Of a DNA stretch of 64,000 nt, positions 46,986-56,560 are shown piece by piece. The position numbers and the translations under genes were made by a program. The stretch covers positions 434,001-498,000 of the forward strand of contig JAUHXQ010000001.1 of the NCBI GenBank assembly GCA_030426905.1, read 5' to 3'. Every line of letters starts with the position of its first letter. Position 1 is the stretch's first letter. The notes beneath the pieces were generated by a model. The model was given only the letters and a program-made list of their open reading frames with translations. It made no database searches and had not been told where the DNA came from. Source of the stretch: Alphaproteobacteria bacterium (lineage in GTDB: Bacteria; Pseudomonadota; Alphaproteobacteria; Rickettsiales; JABSSG01).

Positions 46986-47260
46986 CTATAGAGAAAATTC
47001 GAAAAATTTTAACAGATAACTTAAATCTGCAAAAAATTGAAATTATAGATCAAAGTCATAAACATATTGGGCATTCAGGATGGAAAAAAGGCATTAGTAC
47101 TCACTTTGATTTATTGATAATTTCACAATCATTTGAAAATAAATCTCAATTACAACGTCATAGAATGGTATACTCGCTCCTCAAGGAGGATTTACAAGAA
47201 TATATTCATGCATTATCGATCAAAGCCTTCACCCCAGCAGAGTATAGCAGCAACAGCTGA
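46982..47260 (+). CDS. bolA: BolA-family protein
   Basis: 92 residues. Conserved elements are IEIIDQSHKHIGHSGW, THFDLLIISQSFENKSQLQRHRMVYSLL and the HALSIKAFTPAEY tail. BolA proteins bind monothiol glutaredoxins and help trafficking of Fe-S clusters. The gene is translationally coupled to ruvC and convergent with the glycosyltransferase-like gene, 33 bases away. Confidence 0.95.
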   Translation: MTIEKIRKILTDNLNLQKIEIIDQSHKHIGHSGWKKGISTHFDLLIISQSFENKSQLQRHRMVYSLLKEDLQEYIHALSIKAFTPAEYSSNS

Positions 47261-47293
47261 TTGGCCTGCCAGGCTGGAGTTATCGAGTATATA

Positions 47294-49090
47294 TTAGTGA
47301 GACAAAAAGCTTGCTAATGTTTTTCCTATTACCGATATATCTTCTGTATTGTCGTGTAATAAAGTTTCGATGTTAGCATTACCAATAAATTTATAACTAT
47401 CATCGTTTGGATGTGCTTTTAATTCTACTGCAATATTACATTTTTCAGCATATTCATAAAGGGGGTGAATGTCATCAAATTCTTGCTTTTTAAAAGCTTG
47501 ATTGGTAATTAATAAATCATACTCATACTCTAAGTGAGAATTAATTTTTGCTTGTACCTCACTTACTTTTTGATCTAAATATACGGATTCTACCTTGAAT
47601 TTATTTTCATTGTTGAGTGCTGCGTATGCAGGTAACTTAGAGGAATCATCGTCTCCATCATCATCTGGTGTTGTGCACCCTATGATATTATCATCAATAG
47701 GTTTTGTTGCTGTGAAAATATAAGGTTGATCATTGCTATCTTCCTCTTCTTTTATATCATTATGAGGGGTTTTTTCAGCAGAATATGCGGAGTTAGATGT
47801 TGACTTGTTATCGCCTTCTACGGTGTTATTTGTTGGCTCATTGTCTTTTTCTCCGTTATCTTCTGGCCTATCATTACTATTTGCTGTTTTTAAAGTTGCT
47901 TTTGCTTTGGTTAATTCATCTTCTAAATTTAAATCCTCTGTTACTGCAACATCAGGTAATCTTCGGTATAATAAGCGCTCGAAGTTATCATCATTAGGAT
48001 TTGATGTATGCCCAGTACCTCTTAACACAGGGAAAGATGGACTGTCTGTGCATTTGTCATTTACCAAGTCTGATATTCTCCCTAAAGGAGTGTTATTGAT
48101 TGCTGTTTTAAGTTGGTTCAGATGATCTGTATCTATCTCTGGTTTTTTTGACAAATATCCCATGAACTTATCATATGTCTCTAAAGTCTCTAAAGAATTT
48201 CTACTATCTTTAGATAAAGTAGAGTCAAAATTTAAGATGTCTGATAGCTTACCTAATATCTGATGTATATCAAGAATTTCCTCTGGACTAAAAGTAGGTT
48301 TTTCTGAATCTTTATTAACATGGTTTACAGGAAAAATAATATTACACTTATTTGCAGCTAATTTTGCTGATTTTAGCAAGTTTTCATGTTCAGCTAGATA
48401 TTTTTCCATTAGTGCAGATATTATTCCAGGGCCTGAGTGTATCGCAATGTGAGAGAGCCAATCTGAAAGTTGATCTTTGTTAGGTCTATCGTTGATAAGA
48501 TTTTCGTAGTTATAACTATCTGTTTCTTGATTTTGAACAGTTTCTAAAATTTTTTCCCTGCATTTACTTTCTAAATCATGGGGTAAATATAAAATATCAT
48601 TATTAAGATTTAGTAAAACTTTATCATATTTGCTAGTAATAATAAAATCTATATCGATATCTTTTAAAGTGTCGGAGGAGAGTACTAGTGCAGTGTCGAA
48701 ATCGACATAAACTCCTTCTATGTCTGCTGCTCTTAGTAATAGTCTTATCATGTCTGCAGCTGCAATAGCTGCTCCTTTTTCATGAGTTAATTCTGCATCT
48801 ATAAAGCTCAAAAATGTTGCGATATTTTCATTAAGTATATCTTGGTTAATTAACGGATTTTTTATTTTTGTTTCATATGATAAAATTTTTATTCTGCCTG
48901 TGTAATCAAATTCAGATAATATTTTTTGAATCCCTTCTTTATTTGGTACATTGTCAGTCAGAATAAGCGTGACTGTATGACCAAGAGCAATATGCTTAAC
49001 TATTTTAGCTATGTTACTATCTTGTAGTTCTCTTGGGTCATGATCGTTGGTAGCCCATATGTAAACAAATTTTGTTAAATCAATAATCAT
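47294..49090 (-). CDS. Putative TcdA/TcdB-like glycosyltransferase (DXD), candidate effector
   Basis: 598 residues. The N-terminal 230 residues look like a GT-A toxin-type glycosyltransferase. There is a VYIWATNDH strand near the start, then a helix with AAADMIRLLLRAADIEGVYVDFDTAL, in which D113 and R116 and the D130-F-D132 motif match the sugar-nucleotide and metal site of the TcdA/TcdB and PF04488 families. A helical middle (about 240-390), an Asn/Asp/Glu-rich disordered linker (about 395-480) and a C-terminal module of about 100 residues (YDLLITNQAF ... CNIAVELK) follow. There is no signal peptide. Such enzymes glycosylate host proteins; that role here is inference. It is monocistronic in an accessory stretch. 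Confidence 0.68.
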   Translation of the reverse strand: MIIDLTKFVYIWATNDHDPRELQDSNIAKIVKHIALGHTVTLILTDNVPNKEGIQKILSEFDYTGRIKILSYETKIKNPLINQDILNENIATFLSFIDAELTHEKGAAIAAADMIRLLLRAADIEGVYVDFDTALVLSSDTLKDIDIDFIITSKYDKVLLNLNNDILYLPHDLESKCREKILETVQNQETDSYNYENLINDRPNKDQLSDWLSHIAIHSGPGIISALMEKYLAEHENLLKSAKLAANKCNIIFPVNHVNKDSEKPTFSPEEILDIHQILGKLSDILNFDSTLSKDSRNSLETLETYDKFMGYLSKKPEIDTDHLNQLKTAINNTPLGRISDLVNDKCTDSPSFPVLRGTGHTSNPNDDNFERLLYRRLPDVAVTEDLNLEDELTKAKATLKTANSNDRPEDNGEKDNEPTNNTVEGDNKSTSNSAYSAEKTPHNDIKEEEDSNDQPYIFTATKPIDDNIIGCTTPDDDGDDDSSKLPAYAALNNENKFKVESVYLDQKVSEVQAKINSHLEYEYDLLITNQAFKKQEFDDIHPLYEYAEKCNIAVELKAHPNDDSYKFIGNANIETLLHDNTEDISVIGKTLASFLSH

Positions 49091-49225
49091 AACATGTGTA
49101 TTTAATTAATTCTTGATCATAAAAATATCATAAAAGATAAAAGATATCAATTTTTATCTTTTTACTTAAAATTGATAGTTTCGAGCTAAGTTTTAATTAT
49201 TACAGCTTACAACATGTTTCGGAGA

Positions 49226-49735
49226 TTATCTGCTTCGGGAGTTTTTTTTAGGGGAAGGACCTTGATGAAAAGTAGTTGGTTTACGGTTACGACTAAAAAC
49301 ACTGGAAGCTTTTTCTGTAAGTGAGCTTGCCATGTCTTTAACTTTTTTACTAATTTTTGAGGTTAAACTTTTATCTTTTTTTTCCTGTCTGATTATTTCT
49401 TTTGCTAACTCTTCTTTCATAAAATGATTTCGGCGAGCTTCTGCTTTTTTATCTGCGAATTCTTTAGTGCTGCTATACCTGTTTAAGCTATTTAACTCCT
49501 TTTTAGCTTTTTGTCTTTCTTCAGGAGTTTCTCCTTGCCTCGTTTTGCGACTAAAGTGATCCTTAGTTGCTCCTAGACTGTAGATTATTGGTTTCTTTTT
49601 TTTCTCTTCTGCTACTTTTTTATTAGCTTTTTTTTCTAATTCTTTCTTTACCTTGTTTGCTACTTTAGGTGATAAATTTGCTTTTTTTATTAAATCTTCT
49701 ATTGTTTCTCTATTATTTTTTTTTGCTTCAGCCAT
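49226..49735 (-). CDS. Hypothetical Lys/Arg-rich protein
   Basis: 169 residues, strongly basic, with charged helices (LIKKANLSPKVANKVKKELEKKANKK). The C-terminus is Ser/Arg/Lys-rich and probably disordered (FSRNRKPTTFHQGPSPKKNSRSR). I recognise no domain. Basic tails of this kind resemble T4SS signals and also nucleic-acid-binding proteins. It is monocistronic between the glycosyltransferase-like gene and aspS; the flanking gaps of 135 and 115 bases hold nothing recognisable. Confidence 0.55.
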   Translation of the reverse strand: MAEAKKNNRETIEDLIKKANLSPKVANKVKKELEKKANKKVAEEKKKKPIIYSLGATKDHFSRKTRQGETPEERQKAKKELNSLNRYSSTKEFADKKAEARRNHFMKEELAKEIIRQEKKDKSLTSKISKKVKDMASSLTEKASSVFSRNRKPTTFHQGPSPKKNSRSR

Positions 49736-49850
49736 AGTAAAAATAAGTTTATTTTTTAGTAATAATTTAATTGTAGCTGAGTAATATTAATTAATTATTA
49801 ATGTCACTATAATAGCTGCATTACGCAAGTGAACCTAGATAGAAGAGTTA

Positions 49851-51674
49851 CTATTTTTTTTGCTTTTCAAGCTTCTTGCCAACATTAGACAAACTTATAT
49901 GAAGCTCTTTCAGCTGTTTATCGTCTGCTGCGGAAGGTGCCTGCATCATAATATCTTCTGCTTTTTGATTCATTGGGAAGAGTATCACTTCTCTGATATT
50001 TGGCTCATCAGCAAGCAGCATTATTATTCTATCAATACCAGGTGCAATACCTCCATGAGGTGGAGCTCCATATTTAAAGGCTTTTGCTAAGGCGCCAAAA
50101 TGATTATCAACATATTCTTTTGAAAAGCCAAGAATTTGAAATGCTTTATATAAAATTTCAGGTTTGTGATTTCTAATAGCTCCACTACATAACTCTATAC
50201 CGTTGCAAACAAGGTCATATTGATATGCTTTTATAGACAGAAGCTTATCCACAGTATCTGCATTTTTTAGAGCTTCCATCCCGCCCTGGGGCATAGAAAA
50301 AGGATTATGACTAAATTGTGGCTTACCAGTATCTTCATCTAGTTCGAAATAAGGATAATCAGTTACCCAACAAAGCTCAAATCTATCATTAGCAATTAAA
50401 TCTAGCTCTTGTCCTAAATGATTGCGTACTAGTCCTGCAATTCTTGCAGCTTCCAATTCCTGATCGCAAGAGAGAAATACTGCGTCGCCGTTATTAAGGC
50501 CAGAAACTGCTCTAAGTTTAATTAATTTTTCTGAAGATAAAAATTTTGCTATAGGTCCTTTGGCTTCTCCTTTTTCGTCAAAGATAATATAAGCAAGGCC
50601 TTTGGCTCCTTGTCCTTGAGCAAAACTTATCATTTTATCAAAAAAGCTACGTGGCTTATCAGCAGTTCCAGGAGCAGGAATAGCACGTGCTATTGCCCCC
50701 TTATTAATGTTAGATGCAAATATTGTAAAATCAGAATCTCTAAAAATTTCTGTTACATCTGAAATTAAAATAGGATTACGTAAATCAGGTTTATCACAAC
50801 CATATTTTAGCATTGCTTCTGCATAAGTTATCCTTTGGAAGGGAGTGTCAGAAGTAGATTTATTTCCGTAAGTAGTAAATATTTTATGAATAACTGGTTC
50901 AATAGATGCGAAAACATCTTCTTGTGTTACAAAAGACATCTCAACGTCAAGCTGGTAAAATTCTCCAGGAGATCTATCAGCCCTAGAGTCTTCATCTCTA
51001 AAACATGGAGCTATCTGAAAATATTTATCAAACCCAGAAGTCATGATTAATTGTTTAAAAATTTGTGGTGCTTGGGGTAAAGCATAAAACTTACCAGGGT
51101 GCATTCTACTAGGGACAAGGAAGTCTCTAGCGCCCTCAGGAGATGTAGAGGTTAAAATTGGCGTTTGAAATTCCATGAATCCTTGAGCAAGCATTTCCTG
51201 TCGCATGAGGTTTATTACAGAAGAACGTAGGATGATATTATTATGGATTTTTTCTCTTCGTAAATCTAGATATCTATATTTAAGCCTAATATCTTCACCA
51301 TAATCACTATCGGTATTTACTTGTAGGGGTAAAGGATCGGCTTCTGACTCGATATGAAGAGTTTCTACCCCAACTTCAATTTTGCCCGTAGGCAAATCAT
51401 TGTTTATTGTTTCTTTGGTGCGTTTTATCACTTTACCAGTAATAGTAATGACGCTTTCGTTAGGAATATTATTTGCATAACTGCGTAACTTGTTATTATC
51501 ATCAAATAACAGCTGAGTAATACCGTAGTGATCTCTTAGATCAATAAATAATAAATGCCCATGATCTCTCTTTCGATGCACCCAACCGGAAAGCTTCACT
51601 GTTTCAGAAACATTTTCTGTAGTTAAATCTCCACAACTATGAGTACGAAAAGGATGTTGCAACTGCTGTGTCAT
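49851..51674 (-). CDS. aspS: Aspartyl-tRNA synthetase
   Basis: 607 residues of a bacterial-type class II synthetase: an N-terminal OB fold ([26 protein letters not shown]), motif 2 [24 protein letters not shown], the GAD insertion, and motif 3 [15 protein letters not shown]. GatCAB is also encoded in this window, so this enzyme may be non-discriminating and also supply Asp-tRNA(Asn); I cannot tell from the sequence. It overlaps the amidase gene by 4 nt. Confidence 0.98.
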   Translation of the reverse strand: MTQQLQHPFRTHSCGDLTTENVSETVKLSGWVHRKRDHGHLLFIDLRDHYGITQLLFDDNNKLRSYANNIPNESVITITGKVIKRTKETINNDLPTGKIEVGVETLHIESEADPLPLQVNTDSDYGEDIRLKYRYLDLRREKIHNNIILRSSVINLMRQEMLAQGFMEFQTPILTSTSPEGARDFLVPSRMHPGKFYALPQAPQIFKQLIMTSGFDKYFQIAPCFRDEDSRADRSPGEFYQLDVEMSFVTQEDVFASIEPVIHKIFTTYGNKSTSDTPFQRITYAEAMLKYGCDKPDLRNPILISDVTEIFRDSDFTIFASNINKGAIARAIPAPGTADKPRSFFDKMISFAQGQGAKGLAYIIFDEKGEAKGPIAKFLSSEKLIKLRAVSGLNNGDAVFLSCDQELEAARIAGLVRNHLGQELDLIANDRFELCWVTDYPYFELDEDTGKPQFSHNPFSMPQGGMEALKNADTVDKLLSIKAYQYDLVCNGIELCSGAIRNHKPEILYKAFQILGFSKEYVDNHFGALAKAFKYGAPPHGGIAPGIDRIIMLLADEPNIREVILFPMNQKAEDIMMQAPSAADDKQLKELHISLSNVGKKLEKQKK

Positions 51675-52429
51675 TGTTTTTGCTCACTATAATCTTTAAC
51701 TTGTTTAACTATATTATTAAGAATATTAATCATTTTACAATCTACCATACTATCTATACGCCTAGGATCAAAATGCCTTTTAAAAGCAATAACTACATCT
51801 CTCATCTTCTCACCATATACTCCGTCTATATTAATGAGGTATCCATAATCAGCTAAAAGCTGCTGTACCTTAATGACATTCTTACCTTCATCTTTATAAT
51901 TTATCAAAAATTTTTCATTAGAATTGGTTTTTTGATAATTAGGGTATATTCCTACATTATTTTCAGCCATCCACTTCCAATCAAACTTTTGTCCTGGGTC
52001 ATCTTTTCTTGAAGGAGCAATATCAGAATGAGCAACAATATTGTAGGGTAAAATACTGTATTTTTTTATTATATGTTTTGATAATTCTAAAACAGAATTC
52101 ATTTGCTGACTAGTAAATTGTGTGATTCCCTCATTCTCTGGATTTACATCTACTAATTCTATCCCTATAGAATAATCGTTTATTTTATTACGTCCTCGCC
52201 AAAAACTCTCCCCAGCATGCCAGGCTCTATACTGATCTTCAACTAAGCGATAAATTTTTCCGTCTATATCAATAACATAATGGCAGCTTACTGCCTTTGC
52301 TGGATCACATAATATGTTGACAGTTTCAGCAAAAGAAACATGCGTACTATGTATAACTAGAATCTCTATTGAATTATTTTCACGATCATCAAAGTTACTC
52401 GAAGAGTATTGATCTTCAATTATTCTCAC
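51671..52429 (-). CDS. amiD: N-acetylmuramoyl-L-alanine amidase, AmiD-like (Amidase_2 plus PG-binding)
   Basis: 252 residues from a GTG start preceded by AAGG. Residues about 20-160 are an Amidase_2 zinc domain: [10 protein letters not shown], then [27 protein letters not shown], then [16 protein letters not shown] with the last H and D in the metal/catalytic site. Residues about 185-245 are a peptidoglycan-binding domain ([22 protein letters not shown]). It cleaves the amide between muramic acid and the stem peptide. There is no signal peptide, so it may act on recycled muropeptides or be exported another way. It is coupled to aspS. Confidence 0.9.
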   Translation of the reverse strand: MRIIEDQYSSSNFDDRENNSIEILVIHSTHVSFAETVNILCDPAKAVSCHYVIDIDGKIYRLVEDQYRAWHAGESFWRGRNKINDYSIGIELVDVNPENEGITQFTSQQMNSVLELSKHIIKKYSILPYNIVAHSDIAPSRKDDPGQKFDWKWMAENNVGIYPNYQKTNSNEKFLINYKDEGKNVIKVQQLLADYGYLINIDGVYGEKMRDVVIAFKRHFDPRRIDSMVDCKMINILNNIVKQVKDYSEQKQ

Positions 52430-52440
52430 GTCTGGCCTTA

Positions 52441-53187
52441 TTAATATCTACGATATTTATTAGCACGACTGAGCACAATATGAAAGTCATAAATTGCTGT
52501 GCCATAGCATGTACTAGCATCAGTGTTAAGTTGGGCAGGAATAAAATGATTTTTAGCAGTATGAGGTGTTTTCTGCTGAGTAAGCATAATTTTACCATGA
52601 AATCTAGGAAAATCAGGATGGTTTACCGCGATATTAATATATTTTCTACTACTAATAGTGACTTCTTTTGGAGGCACTGTGATAAACATAAATCTTCCCT
52701 CATTAGTAGAATAAGTTTTACCAAATCCATGCACTTCTCGGCACATTTTATAATTCATTTGGTATTTACGATAAGGATAAGCGACGCCAGCAATATATCT
52801 TGTTTCGCCATATTCATCATCTTGCCAAATTTCTATATTTGCATCTGAAACAGGTATACAGTTTTTATCTACTACAAGACCTCTGATAATAATATTATGT
52901 GCATATTCATTTGCAAATTCTCCTTCTGCTCTATTTAGATCATTATAGGTACGGAAACTGTCAGGACCAATATCTGTATAAGTTTTAGGTGTAACTACGC
53001 AGTGAGAAAAAGTACATGAAGGACATAAAAATTTAGCAGGTTCTATAGGTACGGGTTTCTCTTTTTCCTGTTTTTTTCTATAAAATTTATGTTTATCATC
53101 GTCTAGATCGTAAAAAACTCCAGCGTGAATAATATTCACGAAGAAAGCTTGAATAAACAAAAAGTAAATTAGAATAAATTTAAACAT
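52441..53187 (-). CDS. Exported intradiol-dioxygenase-fold protein, probably non-catalytic
   Basis: 248 residues with a clear Sec signal peptide (ILIYFLFIQAFFVNIIHA). The core IIRGLVVDKNCIPVSDANIEIWQDDEYGETRY and YSTNEGRFMFITVPP matches the beta-sandwich of protocatechuate 3,4-dioxygenases. The usual iron-ligating H-x-H of the PPHIHF motif is replaced (ISSRKYINIAV), and the ligand tyrosines are uncertain. Rickettsia genomes carry similar genes labelled as dioxygenase beta subunit. I infer a structural or binding role at the envelope. It lies 11 bases upstream of the amidase gene. Confidence 0.7.
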   Translation of the reverse strand: MFKFILIYFLFIQAFFVNIIHAGVFYDLDDDKHKFYRKKQEKEKPVPIEPAKFLCPSCTFSHCVVTPKTYTDIGPDSFRTYNDLNRAEGEFANEYAHNIIIRGLVVDKNCIPVSDANIEIWQDDEYGETRYIAGVAYPYRKYQMNYKMCREVHGFGKTYSTNEGRFMFITVPPKEVTISSRKYINIAVNHPDFPRFHGKIMLTQQKTPHTAKNHFIPAQLNTDASTCYGTAIYDFHIVLSRANKYRRY

Positions 53188-53250
53188 TTGAATATTTTTA
53201 TTTCTAAAAAGAGCTTACCTATAGCAACGCATGATAAACTTAACACAAGT

Positions 53251-54117
53251 TCAGCTATACAAGCCTCGCATATAAATTGTTTTTGCTCGTTTAAGTTTTA
53301 TATTGTTTACAGTATTATTTTTTGCTTCAGCTCCTCTTAAGTCAGCATAACAAAAATTAGAGTTAAGTATTGTACTTTTCTCTATCTTCGCATCAACAAG
53401 AGAAGCTTTACTAAAATTTGCATTAGATAAGTTCGATTTTTTTATTTTTGCCTGGTAAAAGCTTGCTTTCTGACAATTTGCTTTTGAAAATATTACATTT
53501 TCTATTACTGCTCCATCAAATTTCACACCAGATAGATTTGCATCGCTCAAATCAACATTTATAAGCCGAGCCCCAGATAAATTTGCTCCAGATAAATCAG
53601 AACCTTGTAAGTTTACCTTTTTTAAATCACTACCAATTAACGATATCTCTCTTAAATCTGCAAATCTTAAGTCAGTCCTGTATAAAATTGCTCTATTCAC
53701 GTTAGCTCCTTTCAAGACTGACCCATACATATTTGCTTTTGATAAATCTACTCCTGTCATGTCTGCATAGCTAAAATTAGACATTTCTAATCTTGCTTTA
53801 CTAAAATTAATGCCTCTTATGTTAGTTTTATTGAAATCCATATTACTTAAGTCATTGTTAGAAAAATTAAAGCCAAACTTGTCAGTAATTTTAAGATTAG
53901 AATTAGCTAGAATATATTTTTGTAAATCTTCCTTATAAATGACAACGCTATTGTATTCTTGGAAAACTCTTTTTATATCTTTTGCAAAACTATTTTTATC
54001 ATCTAACTCTGTATTTTTAAGTACAAAACCATAGAAATATAACATCAAAGCCACAATAGATATAATTAACAAATTCCATCCTAGTACGGAATTAACTTTA
54101 TGTATTGATCTGCTCAT
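53251..54117 (-). CDS. Membrane-anchored pentapeptide-repeat protein
   Basis: 288 residues. One N-terminal membrane helix (LLIISIVALMLYFYGFVL) is followed by about 35 tandem A(D/N)LXX-type repeats from about residue 85 (for example ADMTGVDLSKANMYGSVLKGANV), predicted to form a right-handed quadrilateral beta-helix. The repeat domain is likely periplasmic. Function is unknown; some soluble pentapeptide proteins mimic DNA, but a membrane anchor argues against that here. It lies 63 bases upstream of the intradiol-fold gene on the same strand. Confidence 0.85.
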   Translation of the reverse strand: MSRSIHKVNSVLGWNLLIISIVALMLYFYGFVLKNTELDDKNSFAKDIKRVFQEYNSVVIYKEDLQKYILANSNLKITDKFGFNFSNNDLSNMDFNKTNIRGINFSKARLEMSNFSYADMTGVDLSKANMYGSVLKGANVNRAILYRTDLRFADLREISLIGSDLKKVNLQGSDLSGANLSGARLINVDLSDANLSGVKFDGAVIENVIFSKANCQKASFYQAKIKKSNLSNANFSKASLVDAKIEKSTILNSNFCYADLRGAEAKNNTVNNIKLKRAKTIYMRGLYS

Positions 54118-54234
54118 AGTTAAAGTGATAAATAGTATTGCAACCTAAATATTAATAGCGATTACTTAATAAACAATTAATTAGTTAAATGAGAGTAGCT
54201 AATTATAGTAAAGCTATATATCAGCAAATGAAAA

Positions 54235-55278
54235 ATGAGATATAAACCACTAATAAAATTTATTATAGTTTGTTTTATTATTTATGCAGTTTACCAAGGT
54301 AATGCAAAAATTTTTGGCAAATGGTTTAAAACAACTACTGACACAGCATCATCTATAGCCAGAGATCATAAGTACCAAGAAAAATCTAAAAACCACTCAC
54401 TGGAGAATAGTAAAGCTAATATTGAGTTTGCATCTAAAAGCGAAGATTCCATGATCTCTAACTTCACTGTTAATGTCCTAAATAAAATACTCGATAATCC
54501 GCACGGTCGCCTTATTTTTGAAGAGATAGTAAATAAAACAGTGCAACAACAATATGGTGTTTTTGGTGACGATATTACTCACAAAACATATATAGCAAAA
54601 GATTTAGAATTAGGTAAAGGAGCAACAGCTCAATGCGGTGCAAAAGTTGAAATTTTATACAATATTACAAATTCAGAAAATATAGAAATACAAACTCAAA
54701 CTACTCCAATTAAAGCAAAGCAAACACTGGTTATTGGCTCTGATACAGTTAATAAAAGCCTTGAAAATGGTATCATTGGCATGAAAATAGGAGGAACAAG
54801 AAAAATTATCTTTGCTGATAAAAAAACAGAAGTTTCTGACAAAAAAAATAAAAATTATCAGGTGTCAGAAGTTACTTTACTAGAAGTTAAAGATAGCCCG
54901 TCACAAAGTAGCAACAATATTACAGACTTTGCATTCATAAAAAAAGAAGATTATCCAGGACAAATTTTTGGTGCCAAAATTATGTGCGGTGATAAAATCA
55001 GTACTCATTATAAAATATTCAATTTATCTGGCAAGCTACTATACGACTCAAAATATCATGAGAAAAAAATTACTTTTGTTATAGGTGATAAAAAAACTCC
55101 TATCAGCATCTCAAGTGGTTTAATAGGATTAGCTAAAAATAAAACTAGTATTGTTCTGATAGCAAAGCCAGATAATGTGAATTACACAGATCACAATTCA
55201 TATCAGCTTATACCTAAGCAGGTGAAGATACCAAAAGATGAAATGGTGATATTAGAAATTAACACCTCCATTCTCTAA
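54235..55278 (+). CDS. Membrane-anchored protein with two FKBP-like domains
   Basis: 347 residues. An N-terminal anchor (FIIVCFIIYAVYQGNA) is followed by two FKBP-type folds. The first, about 120-215, has GATAQCGAKVEILYNI ... TLVIGSDTV ... GIIGMKIGGTRKIIF. The second, about 240-345, has GAKIMCGDKISTHYKIFNLSGKLLYDS ... FVIGDKKTPISISSGLIGL. Both keep the C-G-x-K-x-x-x-x-Y start and the glycine-rich turn, but several active-site aromatic residues appear missing. Peptidyl-prolyl isomerase activity is doubtful, and a periplasmic chaperone role is plausible. It is monocistronic. Confidence 0.75.
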   Translation: MRYKPLIKFIIVCFIIYAVYQGNAKIFGKWFKTTTDTASSIARDHKYQEKSKNHSLENSKANIEFASKSEDSMISNFTVNVLNKILDNPHGRLIFEEIVNKTVQQQYGVFGDDITHKTYIAKDLELGKGATAQCGAKVEILYNITNSENIEIQTQTTPIKAKQTLVIGSDTVNKSLENGIIGMKIGGTRKIIFADKKTEVSDKKNKNYQVSEVTLLEVKDSPSQSSNNITDFAFIKKEDYPGQIFGAKIMCGDKISTHYKIFNLSGKLLYDSKYHEKKITFVIGDKKTPISISSGLIGLAKNKTSIVLIAKPDNVNYTDHNSYQLIPKQVKIPKDEMVILEINTSIL

Positions 55279-55318
55279 ATATTATTATGCAAAATAGAAA
55301 CTAGCTATGACTTCCAGC

Positions 55319-55567
55319 TTAACTAATAGATCCTGGCAATATATGAATTGCTTTGCAATCATCACTGGTAACCTCACCTCTAGTATTTATTGAATCTGGG
55401 TGGCTGTCGATATAATCGTCCTCAAGTTTTATCAAATCATAACACCCTCTATGGTTTGGTAATTTATGATTAGGAGGAGGAAGAGCCCAAGCTTTTTTTG
55501 GAGTAGGTTTGTTATTATTATTTTTTTGGCTAGGTAAACTTCCTTTAGGGGAATGCATCTTTAACAA
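55319..55567 (-). CDS. Small hypothetical protein
   Basis: 82 residues. The N-terminal third is Lys/Asn/Pro-rich and disordered. The rest contains CYDLIKLEDDYIDSHPDS and a final AIHILPGSIS. No family is recognised. It lies 14 bases downstream of fabH on the same strand, so it may be the last gene of the rpmF-plsX-fabH unit. It could also be a lineage-specific orphan. Confidence 0.45.
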   Translation of the reverse strand: MLKMHSPKGSLPSQKNNNNKPTPKKAWALPPPNHKLPNHRGCYDLIKLEDDYIDSHPDSINTRGEVTSDDCKAIHILPGSIS

Positions 55568-55581
55568 TATAGTGGATTATA

Positions 55582-56541
55582 TCAATATTTTAGCAAGAAA
55601 GATCCCCAAGTAAAGCCTCCACCTGCAGCTGTAAGCATAATATTATCGCCTTGTGAAAAGCGATTGCTTGCTGAATCCAGAGCTAAAGGAATAGAAGCAG
55701 CTGAAGTATTTGCATGTTTATCTAGAGTAATAATAAATTTATTAGTAGCAGTAATCCCTAGTTTTTTTGCAATAGCCTCTATCATGCGATAATTAGCCTG
55801 ATGAGGTACAAACCATGAAATATCGGATAAACTTAACTGAGCTTTTTTTGCAACAGTTAACATCGAAGCGGACATTTTTTCTACACCATGTTTGAATACT
55901 TCTCGTCCGCGCATAACAATACAACCTGAGTTGCGAGTAGTTGCAACTCCGCCGTCAGTGTACAAAATATCAGCTAAACTAGCTTCAGTATGTATCTCAG
56001 ATTCAATCAATCCTGATGTACTAGCTTTAGTATCTGCAGATAATACTACAGCTCCAGCGCCATCACCAAATAATACGCAAGTAGATCTATCTTGCCAATT
56101 AACGATGCTTGACATTTTTTCTGCCCCTATTACCAAACTATTGCGATAATTCCCTGATTTCATCATATTATTTGCAATATTTAGTGCGTAAATAAAGCCA
56201 GAACAAACTGCTTGAACATCAAAAGAAGTAGCTTTTTTAATATCTAGGCTTTTTTGTACTAGCGCAGCAGTAGAGGGAAAAGTTTTATCTGGTGTGGTTG
56301 TAGCTACAATAATTAGGTCTATATCATCTTTAGCGATGGAATGTTTTAATAAAGCATTTTCTGCAGCTCTAGCTGCCATATAAGAAGTTGGTTCGCTATC
56401 GCTAGCTATATGACGCTGCTTAATACCTGTTCTTGCGACAATCCACTCATCTGAAGTATCGACAGTCTTAGCAAGCTCATCATTTGTCACTATCTTTTTT
56501 GGAAGATATGAACCAGTAGATAATATTTTTGTAGTAATCAT
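55582..56541 (-). CDS. fabH: 3-oxoacyl-ACP synthase III FabH
   Basis: 319 residues with the thiolase-fold triad: C113 in DVQAVCSGFIYAL, H in WFVPHQANYRMI and N in LDKHANTSAASIPLAL. FabH condenses acetyl-CoA with malonyl-ACP to start fatty acid synthesis. It lies 19 bases after plsX in the conserved rpmF-plsX-fabH order. Confidence 0.97.
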   Translation of the reverse strand: MITTKILSTGSYLPKKIVTNDELAKTVDTSDEWIVARTGIKQRHIASDSEPTSYMAARAAENALLKHSIAKDDIDLIIVATTTPDKTFPSTAALVQKSLDIKKATSFDVQAVCSGFIYALNIANNMMKSGNYRNSLVIGAEKMSSIVNWQDRSTCVLFGDGAGAVVLSADTKASTSGLIESEIHTEASLADILYTDGGVATTRNSGCIVMRGREVFKHGVEKMSASMLTVAKKAQLSLSDISWFVPHQANYRMIEAIAKKLGITATNKFIITLDKHANTSAASIPLALDSASNRFSQGDNIMLTAAGGGFTWGSFLLKY

Positions 56542-56560
56542 GAAAATGTCGCAAAATTAA

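Noticed and set aside
54166-54180. TTAA-N7-TTAA box (possible CtrA site), also at 49787-49801
   Set aside because: At this AT content more than ten such boxes are expected by chance in the window, and neither lies by an obvious cell-cycle gene.
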